Origin: Dehalococcoidales bacterium
GTDB lineage: Bacteria > Chloroflexota > Dehalococcoidia > Dehalococcoidales > UBA5627
DNA length: 64,000 bases
Direction of reading: 5' to 3'
Assembly: GCA_028707255.1 (NCBI GenBank)
Contig: JAQTUQ010000003.1
Span: forward strand, 27,344 to 91,343
The notes under the pieces are model-generated. The model was not told where the DNA came from and made no database searches. It saw only the letters and a program-made list of their open reading frames with translations. The position numbers and the translations under genes are program-made. Shown here piece after piece: positions 1-9,560 of this stretch. Numbering within the stretch: the stretch's first letter is position 1; each line of letters starts with the position of its first letter.

Positions 1-1
1 T

Positions 2-2002
2 CAATCTGAAATCGAGGATTTGAGGGCGGAAATTAACCGGCACAATTACCTGTATTACGTGCTGGATAGCCCTGAAATAAGCGATGCCGACTACGATTCC
101 CTGATGCAAAAACTGCGGCGTCTCGAAGAAGAATTTCCGCAGTATTTAACACCCGAATCCCCGACGCAAAGAGTGGGGGCTCCTCCCCTGGAGGCTTTCG
201 GGGTAGTCGAACATCAAGTACCACTTTTATCGCTGGCAAACGTCTTTTCAAACGAGGAACTGGAGGCATGGTACAAACGCACCTTAAAATTGCTCGACGG
301 TCAGAAACCCACATTTGTGTGCGAGCACAAGATGGACGGACTATCGGTAGCTTTAACCTACATCGACGGCAGATTTACAGTCGGAGCGACACGCGGCGAC
401 GGGTACAGGGGTGAAAATATCACGCAGAACCTGAAAACGATTAAAAGCATTCCATTAACTTTGCCAAAAGGAGCGCCGTCTCTGATTGAAGTCAGGGGCG
501 AGGTTTTCCTGCCGCATGCCGGTTTCAATAAGTTGAATAAAGAAAGGGCTGCCGAAGGCCAGCCCCTTTTTGCCAATCCGCGCAACGCCGCTGCCGGTTC
601 TTTACGCCAGCTTGATTCGACGATAACGGCCACGCGTCCGCTGGATATCTATATTTATACATTGGCGCGTCTTGAGGGAGCCAAATTCCCGGAAACACAT
701 TCGGAATCCCTTAATTATATGAAATCGCTCGGTTTTAAAATTAATCCGAATAATCTTTCGGCAGACACTATCGAGCAGGTAGAAGCGTATCGCAACGAAT
801 GGAAAGATAAAAGGGATAGCCTGCCGTACGATGCCGACGGTATCGTTGCCAAGATAGACAGAATAGAATTGCAGGAGCGGCTGGGGGATGTCGGGCGGGA
901 GCCGAGATGGGCGATTGCCTACAAGTTCCCGGCGATGCAGGCCAATACGCTCTTGAAGGAAATCCGTATCAGCGTCGGCAGGACGGGGACATTGAATCCC
1001 TATGCCGTGCTCGAACCGGTATCGGTAGGTGGAGTAACCATCAAGCAGGCGACATTACATAACGAAGATGATATCCGCAGGAAAGATATCCGCGAGGGTG
1101 ATACCGTTATCATTCAAAGAGCCGGGGATGTAATACCGCAGATAGTCGGGCCGGTGCTTGCAAAGCGCCCTGCTCTGTCAGTTGCCTTTAATTTGCCTGC
1201 CAAAGTTAACGGTGTCTGTCCCGAATGCGGCAGCCGCATATACAAACCGGAAGGGGAAGTAATGTATTATTGCCCGGACGCGGCCTGTCCGGCGCAGGCT
1301 ATATTGAAAATAGAGCACTTCGCATCGAGGGGCGCAATGGATATCCGCGGCGTCGGCGAGAAAATGAGCGTCATCCTCTACAAGGAAGGGTTGATAGGCG
1401 ATTTTGCCGATTTATATACATTAAGGAATAAAAGGGATGAATTATTAAATATCGAGAGAATGGGCGAAAAGAGCATAGATAATATGCTGGAGGCGATTGA
1501 AAACAGCAAGAAGCGTCCGCTTGCCAATCTCATTTTTGCGCTGGGAATCCGCCATGCCGGAGAAGAAATGGCCGGCATCCTGGCAGATGAATTCGGCAGC
1601 ATCGATAGTTTGGAAGCAGCCTCTAAAGATGAGATAGACGCCATTCCGACGATAGGGGTTAAAATCTCGGACAGCATCATCGCTTATCTTGGAAATCCAA
1701 AGAACAGGGAGATAATTCAAAAGCTGAAAGATGCCGGGGTAACGATGAGCATGGAAAATAAGCAAACAGGGAATAAGCCGCTGGCTGGTATGGAGTTTGT
1801 AATTACCGGTAAACTGGAAAGCATGTCCCGTCCCCTGGCAGAGGAAAAGATAAAACAGCTTGGCGGAGCGGCAAAAGGCGATGTAACCCGCAAGACCGAT
1901 TACCTGGTTGCGGGCGCAGACCCCGGTTCCAAGCTGGACAGGGCAAGGGAAATGGGGATTAAAATAATTTCTGAAAGCGAATTTTTAGGGCTTTTAAAAT
2001 AA
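2..2002 (+). CDS. ligA: NAD-dependent DNA ligase LigA (5' end truncated by window edge)
   Basis: Reading frame is open to the window edge (QSEIEDLRAEINRHNYLYYVLDSPEISDADYD); KxDG active site (CEHKMDGLSVAL), Cys4 zinc finger (CPECGSRIY..CPDAACPAQ), HhH and C-terminal BRCT. Confidence 0.97.
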   Translation, partial: QSEIEDLRAEINRHNYLYYVLDSPEISDADYDSLMQKLRRLEEEFPQYLTPESPTQRVGAPPLEAFGVVEHQVPLLSLANVFSNEELEAWYKRTLKLLDGQKPTFVCEHKMDGLSVALTYIDGRFTVGATRGDGYRGENITQNLKTIKSIPLTLPKGAPSLIEVRGEVFLPHAGFNKLNKERAAEGQPLFANPRNAAAGSLRQLDSTITATRPLDIYIYTLARLEGAKFPETHSESLNYMKSLGFKINPNNLSADTIEQVEAYRNEWKDKRDSLPYDADGIVAKIDRIELQERLGDVGREPRWAIAYKFPAMQANTLLKEIRISVGRTGTLNPYAVLEPVSVGGVTIKQATLHNEDDIRRKDIREGDTVIIQRAGDVIPQIVGPVLAKRPALSVAFNLPAKVNGVCPECGSRIYKPEGEVMYYCPDAACPAQAILKIEHFASRGAMDIRGVGEKMSVILYKEGLIGDFADLYTLRNKRDELLNIERMGEKSIDNMLEAIENSKKRPLANLIFALGIRHAGEEMAGILADEFGSIDSLEAASKDEIDAIPTIGVKISDSIIAYLGNPKNREIIQKLKDAGVTMSMENKQTGNKPLAGMEFVITGKLESMSRPLAEEKIKQLGGAAKGDVTRKTDYLVAGADPGSKLDRAREMGIKIISESEFLGLLK

Positions 2003-2034
2003 TATTAGATTAGATATGGAGAAAAACGAACTAA

Positions 2035-3342
2035 ATGGCTGAAATCAGACCTTTTCGCGGAGTGCATTACAACAAAGAGGTAGTCGGTGATATATCCGGG
2101 GTTATTTGCCCCCCTTACGATATAATTTCCCCCCAGATGGATGAGGATTTGCACAACCGCAATGCTTATAACTTCATCCGCATCGAGTATAACCGCCTGC
2201 AAACGGACGATTCCGATACGAATAACAGGTATACCCGTTCGGCGGCTATCTTTGAAGAATGGCTGGGAAAGAATGTGCTGGTTACGGATAATGTACCGGC
2301 TATTTACGTACACGACCAGTTCTTTTATCTGGATGGAGATGAATACAAAAGGCGTTCGCTGATTGTCAGGGTAAGGCTGGAGGACTGGGACAAAAATATC
2401 GTACGTCCGCACGAAAATACCTTCAAAGGCCCCAAGAAGGATAGAATCAATCTTCTATGGGCGTTGAATGCCAATACCAGTTCGGTTATGTCCATGTATG
2501 AAGATAAAGACCTGAAAATATCGTCCTTTTTAAAAAGAATGGATAGCGGGAAGTCATTGATAGCTACAAGAGAACTGGATGGAGAAAGACATAAAGTTTG
2601 GACGATAACAGAACCGCAGTCGGTAAAAGAATTTTGCGATTATTTTAATGATAAGCCCCTGTATGTTGCCGATGGACATCATCGCTACGAAAGCGCATTG
2701 ATTTATAAGAAAGAACGAAACGCCTGCGATAAAGACGCTAATGCCGATGCCGCCTACAATTTTGTTATGATGACTCTTTTGGATATGGATGACCCGAACC
2801 TTATCATTTTCCCGACTCACCGCTTATTGTCCGGGCTGGAAACAGAAGTAACCGCTAATCTCGAAGAAAAACTGAAAGCATATTTTGATATTGAAGAGTT
2901 ATCCTTTGATGCCCCGGATGTTTGGCAGCAGGTTGACAGTATAACTGCGGACGAAGCGAGTATCAAATTGAACGTGGTAGGATTAAAACCGGGGATATTA
3001 TCTATCCTGACATTAAAGGATATTGATGCCGCGGCCGCTATTATGCCGGTAGAACGTTCTGATGTCTATAAGAAGATGGATGTCAGTATTGTCGACCATG
3101 TCATACTGGAGAAGATACTGGGTATGCAGAGCGACGACGAAAAGCGCATTGCGTATACTCACGATAGAGCAGAGGCGGTCAGCAGAGCCTTAAACGGAGA
3201 ATGCCAACTGGCGATTATTACCAATATGGTCAAAGGTCAGACCATTAAGGATATTGCCGATTCCAGAGACCGGATGCCGCGCAAATCCACCTATTTTTAT
3301 CCCAAGCTACCGAGCGGTTTGATCGTGAATCACCTGGTGTAA
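2035..3342 (+). CDS. DUF1015 family protein
   Basis: IRPFRGVHYNKEVVGDISGVICPPYDIISP N-terminus and YVADGHHRYESAL motif typical of DUF1015. Confidence 0.9.
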   Translation: MAEIRPFRGVHYNKEVVGDISGVICPPYDIISPQMDEDLHNRNAYNFIRIEYNRLQTDDSDTNNRYTRSAAIFEEWLGKNVLVTDNVPAIYVHDQFFYLDGDEYKRRSLIVRVRLEDWDKNIVRPHENTFKGPKKDRINLLWALNANTSSVMSMYEDKDLKISSFLKRMDSGKSLIATRELDGERHKVWTITEPQSVKEFCDYFNDKPLYVADGHHRYESALIYKKERNACDKDANADAAYNFVMMTLLDMDDPNLIIFPTHRLLSGLETEVTANLEEKLKAYFDIEELSFDAPDVWQQVDSITADEASIKLNVVGLKPGILSILTLKDIDAAAAIMPVERSDVYKKMDVSIVDHVILEKILGMQSDDEKRIAYTHDRAEAVSRALNGECQLAIITNMVKGQTIKDIADSRDRMPRKSTYFYPKLPSGLIVNHLV

Positions 3343-3354
3343 ACCCTTAAGAGT

Positions 3355-3414
3355 GTCTTTGCGAGGACGCCGCAGGCGGACGAAGCAATCTTTCCCGAAT
3401 AGGCCGAGTGGCAG
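3355..3414 (-). repeat. Dispersed ~60 bp intergenic repeat (inverted copy)
   Basis: Reverse complement CTGCCACTCGGCCTATTCGGGAAAGATTGCTTCGTCCGCCTGCGGCGTCCTCGCAAAGAC matches copies at 19001-19060, 21246-21304 and 21735-21794. Confidence 0.8.
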
Positions 3415-3749
3415 TTCCTTTATCTGTCATTCTGGAGGCCATAAGGGATGGTCGAAGAATCCGGGGTGGAGTAATTCGTTAGTATCTCCACCGCCCCGGA
3501 TGCTTCATTCGTCCCTCACGAATTCAGCATGACAGGTTGTTTTTATTACTGGGGTTCGGCTTGTGCGGATGAGGTTTTAATATCCGAGTCAAATCCCCTT
3601 TGATTCCCCTTTTCCAAAGTGGAAGAATACGATATCTTTTTAACATAAAATAATATAGATTAATCGAGAAGTACTTTTCCTGGTGATATCAAAAAAATAC
3701 TTAACATAATGGTCATTTCTTCCTTTAGCAAAGGGAGATTGAGAGGGAT

Positions 3750-4337
3750 TTAACAGGTTAAAGACTTTCCCGAAACAATCTTCGAGAAATACTCATGCAT
3801 ACGGCTATCATCTGTCAGTTCCGGGTGGAAGGACATTCCCAGCATATTTCCCTGCCTTACAGTGACGATGGTGCCGTTCTCCAGTTTAGCGAGAATTTCA
3901 ACATTTTCTTCCGCTTCCTCGATTAAAGGGGCGCGGATGAATACCGAATGGAAAGGTTTGTCTCCCAGAGCTTTTATATCGAGGTCGGTTTCGAAACTGT
4001 CCGGCTGCCTGCCGAAGGCGTTACGCCTTACTTTAATATCCATCAAGCCGAGTGTTTCGACATTCGAGTTGGTGACTGTTTTTGCCAGCAGAATCATTCC
4101 GGCGCAGGTACCCATCATAGGGAAGCCGTCGAATCCCAGTCTGCGAAGCGGCTCGATAAGGTCGTAGTTATTTGCCAGATTGAGCATGGTGGTGCTTTCG
4201 CCGCCGGGAATAATAAGCCCGTCCAAACCTTCCAGTTCGGCGGGCTTACGTACCTGTTCGCTCTCGATACCAAGTCTATCCAGAACTCGAGCATGTTCTA
4301 TGAAAGCCCCTTGAAGGGCTAAAATACCGATTTTCAT
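3750..4337 (-). CDS. pdxT: Pyridoxal 5'-phosphate synthase glutaminase subunit PdxT
   Basis: MKIGILALQGAFIEHARVLDRLG, PGGESTTM, GTCAGMILLA, SFHPELTDD glutaminase motifs. Confidence 0.96.
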   Translation of the reverse strand: MKIGILALQGAFIEHARVLDRLGIESEQVRKPAELEGLDGLIIPGGESTTMLNLANNYDLIEPLRRLGFDGFPMMGTCAGMILLAKTVTNSNVETLGLMDIKVRRNAFGRQPDSFETDLDIKALGDKPFHSVFIRAPLIEEAEENVEILAKLENGTIVTVRQGNMLGMSFHPELTDDSRMHEYFSKIVSGKSLTC

Positions 4338-4342
4338 ATATA

Positions 4343-5917
4343 TTATATCTTGACTACTTTAGCGCTGTAGACATCGGGCAAGGCTAATATATTATCTATT
4401 TGCTCTTTCGAGAACGGGGCATCCAGTGCCAGTATCATAAGAGCCTGTCCCCTGGGTTTTAAGCGACTTAAATGCATATAGCTGATATTGACATCCCCGT
4501 CGCCGGCAATCTTGCCGACAGCTCCAATAAGGCCCGGTCGGTCGCGGTGGTCGCTGAACAGGAAGTAGCCGCCGGTTGGAATAATATCTATCCAATAGTC
4601 ATTTACTCTGACGACGTGGGTTTCCCCACGCAGCACAGTGCCTGCAATGGTAATTGATTCATTGCTGGTGGTAATCTCGAGAGTTATCAGGTTGGCGTAA
4701 TTTTCACAAGTGGTTTCTTTTTGCTCGATTACTTTAATGCCGCGACGGGAAGCAATAATATTGGCGTTAACAACATTGACTCTTTCTTCCGTCAACCGGT
4801 TGAGAACACCGCCCAGTATCGCTGCCTTTAAAGCATTGGTATCATAGCTGGATATTTCACCCTGATATTTAATATGAAGACCGGTCATTTGTCCTTCGCC
4901 CAGGTAGCTTGCCACGTTACCGATGGTAGTACATACTTCAAGGAACGGAGCAAGGAAAGGCATTGCTTCTGCCTTTATAAAAGGAGCATTGACGGCATAT
5001 CTGGCAGGCTGGCCGTTGAATACATCGATAATCTGCTGAACCACCTCGGTAGTAGCCAGTGTCTGAGCTTCAGTTGTAGAAGCGCCCAGGTGTGGAGTTA
5101 CTATAATTTTATCGCATTCAAAAAGCGGGCTTTCTGTACAGGGTTCATTTTCGAAAACATCTATTGCTGCGCCGGCAACTCTCTTTTCCTTGACAGCTTT
5201 CACCAGCGCATCGTTATTTATAAGACCACCGCGGGCGGTATTGATTATGCGTACATTGGGTTTAACGGTAGCCAGTTCCTTTTCCCCGATTATGTTTTTG
5301 GTAGATTCGGTAAGAGGGATATGTAAAGTAATAAAATCGGATTCTTTAATAAGTTGTGCCAGAGGAACCAGTTCTACCTGAAGATTGGCTGCCCTTTCGG
5401 ATGATATAATAGGGTCGTACCCGATAAGTTTCATTTCCAGGCCGCGTGCGCGCCTGGCTACTTCAGAACCGACATTACCAAGCCCCACGATGCCCAGTGT
5501 TTTCCCTTTTACTTCTATTCCCATAAATTCGGCTCTCTGCCATTTGCCGGATTTCAATGAGGTGTTAGCCTGCGGTATATTACGTGCCATGGCAAGCATT
5601 AAGGCAACGGCATGTTCTGCGGCGGATACAGTATTGCCGGTAGGGGCGTTAACGACGATAATGCCACGCTGGCTGGCGGCGTTAGTATCGATATTGTCGA
5701 CCCCGACACCGGCGCGTCCGATAATTTGCAGGTTTTTTCCGGCAGCAATAATATCTGCCGTAACCTGAGTCTGGCTGCGCACGATTAGTGCGTCATAATC
5801 TCCGATTATGGGGATTATGTCTTCAGGGCTTTGCTTTGTTTTCACATCTACCTGGGCATACTTGCTCAGTAAATCTATCCCTTCCTGGGCTATGGGGTCG
5901 GCAACTAATACTTTCAT
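4343..5917 (-). CDS. serA: D-3-phosphoglycerate dehydrogenase SerA (with C-terminal ACT domain)
   Basis: MKVLVADPIAQEGIDLLSKYA; GRAGVGVDNID; GLGNVGSEVARRA; TPHLGASTTEAQ; ACT-like C-terminus HRDRPGLIGAVGKI. Confidence 0.97.
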   Translation of the reverse strand: MKVLVADPIAQEGIDLLSKYAQVDVKTKQSPEDIIPIIGDYDALIVRSQTQVTADIIAAGKNLQIIGRAGVGVDNIDTNAASQRGIIVVNAPTGNTVSAAEHAVALMLAMARNIPQANTSLKSGKWQRAEFMGIEVKGKTLGIVGLGNVGSEVARRARGLEMKLIGYDPIISSERAANLQVELVPLAQLIKESDFITLHIPLTESTKNIIGEKELATVKPNVRIINTARGGLINNDALVKAVKEKRVAGAAIDVFENEPCTESPLFECDKIIVTPHLGASTTEAQTLATTEVVQQIIDVFNGQPARYAVNAPFIKAEAMPFLAPFLEVCTTIGNVASYLGEGQMTGLHIKYQGEISSYDTNALKAAILGGVLNRLTEERVNVVNANIIASRRGIKVIEQKETTCENYANLITLEITTSNESITIAGTVLRGETHVVRVNDYWIDIIPTGGYFLFSDHRDRPGLIGAVGKIAGDGDVNISYMHLSRLKPRGQALMILALDAPFSKEQIDNILALPDVYSAKVVKI

Positions 5918-5918
5918 T

Positions 5919-7013
5919 TTATTTTTTCACCTCAAAACCGGCCTGTGGTAAGACTACTTTCAATTTGTTTAATACTTCTTTAATATCATCTTCTGTAACA
6001 TAACCGAGATGCCCGATGCGGAATATTTTCCCCGCTAAATGCAATTGTCCGCCGCCGAGTACTATATCATGTTGTTCACGCAGCGTCTTCGTTAATAATT
6101 TAACATCCAGCCCCTCGGGCGCCAGAATTGAAGTTACGGTATTGGAAGCGTATTTCTCATCCGCAAACAGCGGCAATCCGAGTTCCTTGATGCCTTTCCT
6201 GGTCATATCGGCAATACGGATATGGCGGGCAAATATATTTTCAATACCCTCTTCCAGCATCATCTGCAGGGCTTTTTCCATGGCAAAAACAACTGAAATA
6301 GCCGGAGTCCAGGGCGTTTGTCCTTTTTCAAGGTTGCTTTTTGCTTTGGCTATATCGAAATAAAAACGGGGCATTTTAGCTTCGGCATTGGCTTTCCACG
6401 CCTTTTCGCTTACCGAAAGCATAGCCAGACCGGGTGGTACCATCCAGCCCTTTTGGGAACCGGAAACAACCACGTCGCAACCCCACTCGTCTACCGGAAA
6501 GTTAATTGAGCTCATACTGCTAACGGCATCTACCAAAATCAATTTATCGAATTCTTTTATAACATCACAGATTGGAGCAAGGTCGTTAGTAACGCCTGTA
6601 GATGTTTCGTTGTGGGTAACCAGCACTGCTTTGACAGCCGGGTTATCACTTAGCGCTTTGCGAACGGTTTCAGGATCGGCCGCTTTTCCCCATTCGAAAT
6701 TTAAGGGAATAACCTCGGCTCCGTATGTATTGGCAATCTTGGCAAAACGGTCGCCGAAAACGCCGATGGAAATAGCGAGTACTTTATCTCCGGGGGAAAG
6801 CATATTAACTACTGCTGCTTCCAGGCCGCCGGTTCCCGATGAGGTAAGGGTAATTATCTCGTTATTTGTTTGAAACACTTTTTTAAGATTAGAGGTTACA
6901 CCATTTAGGATCTGGGCAAATTCAGGTCCCCTGTGATTTATCATTTGCCGGCTCATCTCTTTGAGGATAACATCCGGGCAGGGTGTAGGTCCGGGGATAC
7001 GTAGATTAGTCAT
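5919..7013 (-). CDS. Class V aminotransferase (alanine-glyoxylate / serine-pyruvate aminotransferase family)
   Basis: RIPGPTPCPDVILKEMSRQMINHRGPEF; SGSQKGWMVPPG PLP-lysine region; next to serA. Confidence 0.92.
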   Translation of the reverse strand: MTNLRIPGPTPCPDVILKEMSRQMINHRGPEFAQILNGVTSNLKKVFQTNNEIITLTSSGTGGLEAAVVNMLSPGDKVLAISIGVFGDRFAKIANTYGAEVIPLNFEWGKAADPETVRKALSDNPAVKAVLVTHNETSTGVTNDLAPICDVIKEFDKLILVDAVSSMSSINFPVDEWGCDVVVSGSQKGWMVPPGLAMLSVSEKAWKANAEAKMPRFYFDIAKAKSNLEKGQTPWTPAISVVFAMEKALQMMLEEGIENIFARHIRIADMTRKGIKELGLPLFADEKYASNTVTSILAPEGLDVKLLTKTLREQHDIVLGGGQLHLAGKIFRIGHLGYVTEDDIKEVLNKLKVVLPQAGFEVKK

Positions 7014-7057
7014 ATTTTTAACTCCTTTGAAAACACTTCTTTAATTTAGTATAAAAG

Positions 7058-8269
7058 TTATTTAATTATATCCGAATTATATATTTTAGCAAAGCGTCTT
7101 TTACCCACTTTGATAATAGAACCGCTTATAATTTTTATAACGTTAACGGTAACCGTTTGTCCATTTAAACTGACAGCACCCTGTTCTATTAACCTGCCGG
7201 CATCGCTGCGGCTTTTAGCCACCTTTATAACTGTGAGCAGGTCTTTTAAATCAACTTCGCTGTTAAGGTTATAGCAGTGTTCCTCGATTTCATCAGGTAT
7301 TTCCTTGTTCTGAACAACCCTGGCAAAATGCGCTTCCGCTTCGATTGCAGCCTCTCTATCGTGCAGTTTGGTTACAATCTCTCTTCCCAGCCTTTTCTTG
7401 AGCTCCATCGGATTTATTTCGCTTTTGTCCAGCAATCTTCTAAATTCGTTAAGTTCATCATCGGAAACATCGGTAATCAACTCGAAGTAGTTCATAATTA
7501 TGCTGTCCGGTATGGACATGACCTTGCCGAACATATTTTCCGGAGATTCGGTAACTCCTATGTAATTACCGAGGCTCTTGCTCATTTTGTGCGCTCCGTC
7601 CGTTCCCACCAGCAACGGAACCATTAAAACCTGTTGAGATCTTTGTCCGAGCATTGTTTGCAGTTCACGGCCTACCAAGAGGTTGAATTTCTGGTCGGTG
7701 CCGCCGAATTCCACATCGGCATTGATGGCAACCGAATCATACGCCTGTAAAAGGGGATACAGGAATTCTGTTATCGTAATCGGCTGGTTGGCATTATATC
7801 TCTTGCTGAAATCATCGCGGGCAAGAATCTGAGCGATGGTGAATTTGCTGGTAAGTTTGATAACATCGGCAAGGTCGAATTTGCCGAACCATTCACTTTG
7901 CCAGCGAACCTCTGTTCTATCCTTATCTACAATTTTGAAGAATTGTTCCATATAGGTTTTGGCATTTATTTTAACCTGTTCCGCTGTCAGCATCGGGCGG
8001 GTTACGGAGGCTCCGCTCGGGTCTCCGATTTGGGCAGTCCAGTCTCCGACAATAAGCACTACCTGATGCCCCATCTCCTGGAATTCGCGTAATTTTTTGA
8101 GCCCGACCATATGTCCCAGGTGTATATCCGGAAAACTGGGGTCGAACCCTTCTTTTAATCTTAGCGGTTTTCCAGCTTTTAACGCCGATACCAATTCGTC
8201 TTCGACTATTACCTCGGATACGCCTCTTTTTAACAGTCTTTTAATGTCCGCTTCAGATAATTTTTGCAT
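7058..8269 (-). CDS. tyrS: Tyrosyl-tRNA synthetase
   Basis: FPDIHLGHMVGLKKL (HIGH-type), KMSKSLGNYIG (KMSKS), C-terminal S4-like domain. Confidence 0.96.
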   Translation of the reverse strand: MQKLSEADIKRLLKRGVSEVIVEDELVSALKAGKPLRLKEGFDPSFPDIHLGHMVGLKKLREFQEMGHQVVLIVGDWTAQIGDPSGASVTRPMLTAEQVKINAKTYMEQFFKIVDKDRTEVRWQSEWFGKFDLADVIKLTSKFTIAQILARDDFSKRYNANQPITITEFLYPLLQAYDSVAINADVEFGGTDQKFNLLVGRELQTMLGQRSQQVLMVPLLVGTDGAHKMSKSLGNYIGVTESPENMFGKVMSIPDSIIMNYFELITDVSDDELNEFRRLLDKSEINPMELKKRLGREIVTKLHDREAAIEAEAHFARVVQNKEIPDEIEEHCYNLNSEVDLKDLLTVIKVAKSRSDAGRLIEQGAVSLNGQTVTVNVIKIISGSIIKVGKRRFAKIYNSDIIK

Positions 8270-8273
8270 ATTA

Positions 8274-9206
8274 TTATTTCCTGTTCAGATTATTTAGATA
8301 GTCTTTTGCCGCTGCGGCGTCTCTTCTTATTTGTTCTGCCAGTTCGTCCGCACTATCGAATTTTATTTCACTGCGTAACCTGTAGATTATATCAATTTTA
8401 AGGTTTTTATGATACAGGTCTCCGTTATAATCGATCAGATGAGTTTCAATAGTCCTTTTGGTATCTCCAAAGGTAACACGTTTCCCTATAAACGTAACGG
8501 AATTATAACATTGCCCGTCAAGAAGGGTTCGGGTGGCATATATGCCTTCCAGTGGCAAAGCCTGTTCGCTATCGACATAAAGGTTAGCGGTAGGGAATCC
8601 GATTTTCTTTCCGGTGCCGGTTCCCTGGACAACCTCGCCTTCTATGCTGAAGTAACGTCCCAGAAGATGAGAGGCTTTTACCATGTCGCCGGCAGACAGG
8701 GCATTTCTGATAGCGGTGCTGCTGATTATGCCGACACTGTTTTTAAATGGCGGAATTACCGAAAACTCGAAGTTCATCGATTGTGCGAGATTTCGGAGAA
8801 ATGAAATGTCTCCTTGACGCTCATTGCCGAGCGCAAAGTCGGGGCCTACGATTAACCCCTGCATTTTCAGGTGTTTTTGCAATAAAGAAATAAAATCGGA
8901 TGCGCTAATGCCGGCTATTTCTTTCGTAAATGTCAGCGGAACGACAAAGTCAACTCCCTCCTCTTTTATCAGCTTTATTTTTAGTTGCAGATTCGTAAGA
9001 AACTGGAGTTCATTGCCGGGATTTACTACCCGGCGCGGATGTCGTTTAAATGTAATTACTCCGCTTTCAAGCCCTTTTTGTTTTGCCCTTTTGATGAGTT
9101 CCGAGAGAAGGCTCTTGTGTCCAAGATGCACACCATCGAATACACCGATTGTTAAATAGGTGCCTTTGTCGGAGGTAAAGTCTGCTAAATCATTTTCCAG
9201 TGACAT
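8274..9206 (-). CDS. ribF: Bifunctional riboflavin kinase/FAD synthetase
   Basis: TIGVFDGVHLGHKSLL; SSTAIRNALSAGD; GKKIGFPTANLYVD. Confidence 0.95.
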   Translation of the reverse strand: MSLENDLADFTSDKGTYLTIGVFDGVHLGHKSLLSELIKRAKQKGLESGVITFKRHPRRVVNPGNELQFLTNLQLKIKLIKEEGVDFVVPLTFTKEIAGISASDFISLLQKHLKMQGLIVGPDFALGNERQGDISFLRNLAQSMNFEFSVIPPFKNSVGIISSTAIRNALSAGDMVKASHLLGRYFSIEGEVVQGTGTGKKIGFPTANLYVDSEQALPLEGIYATRTLLDGQCYNSVTFIGKRVTFGDTKRTIETHLIDYNGDLYHKNLKIDIIYRLRSEIKFDSADELAEQIRRDAAAAKDYLNNLNRK

Positions 9207-9356
9207 AACTCAATCCTGTGTTGTTTTAAATATATAAATCTAATAATACAGACTATCACATAAAATATTGATTTCCGATGTCGGGTTTTACAGTACAGGT
9301 AAAAAGATTAGATAAATTATAGATATATTGGGTGACAGTGTAAAGCGGCTCTTTAT

Positions 9357-9384
9357 TTGACATACGTCAAATAAAGAGTATAAT
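9357..9384 (+). promoter_or_regulatory. Putative sigma-70 promoter P1 of rpoBC, overlapping a perfect inverted repeat
   Basis: TTGACA (9357-9362), 16-nt spacer, TATAAT (9379-9384); CTTTATTTGAC-ATAC-GTCAAATAAAG palindrome at 9351-9376. Confidence 0.75.
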
Positions 9385-9414
9385 AGTATTTGGAAATAAA
9401 GATAAGAAGAAGGA

Positions 9415-9443
9415 TTGACAAAAATTATTTTTTGTGCTATGCT
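9415..9443 (+). promoter_or_regulatory. Putative sigma-70 promoter P2 of rpoBC
   Basis: TTGACA (9415-9420), 17-nt spacer, TATGCT (9438-9443). Confidence 0.7.
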
Positions 9444-9560
9444 TCCCTTTTGCTATTATTATGCCTCAGAGAGTTCAACAGATATTCCCTACGCAGAATG
9501 TTTGTGCTAATTCGTATTAGCACCGGTTTATGTATTAATTCCGCATATAGATTTTAAGGA

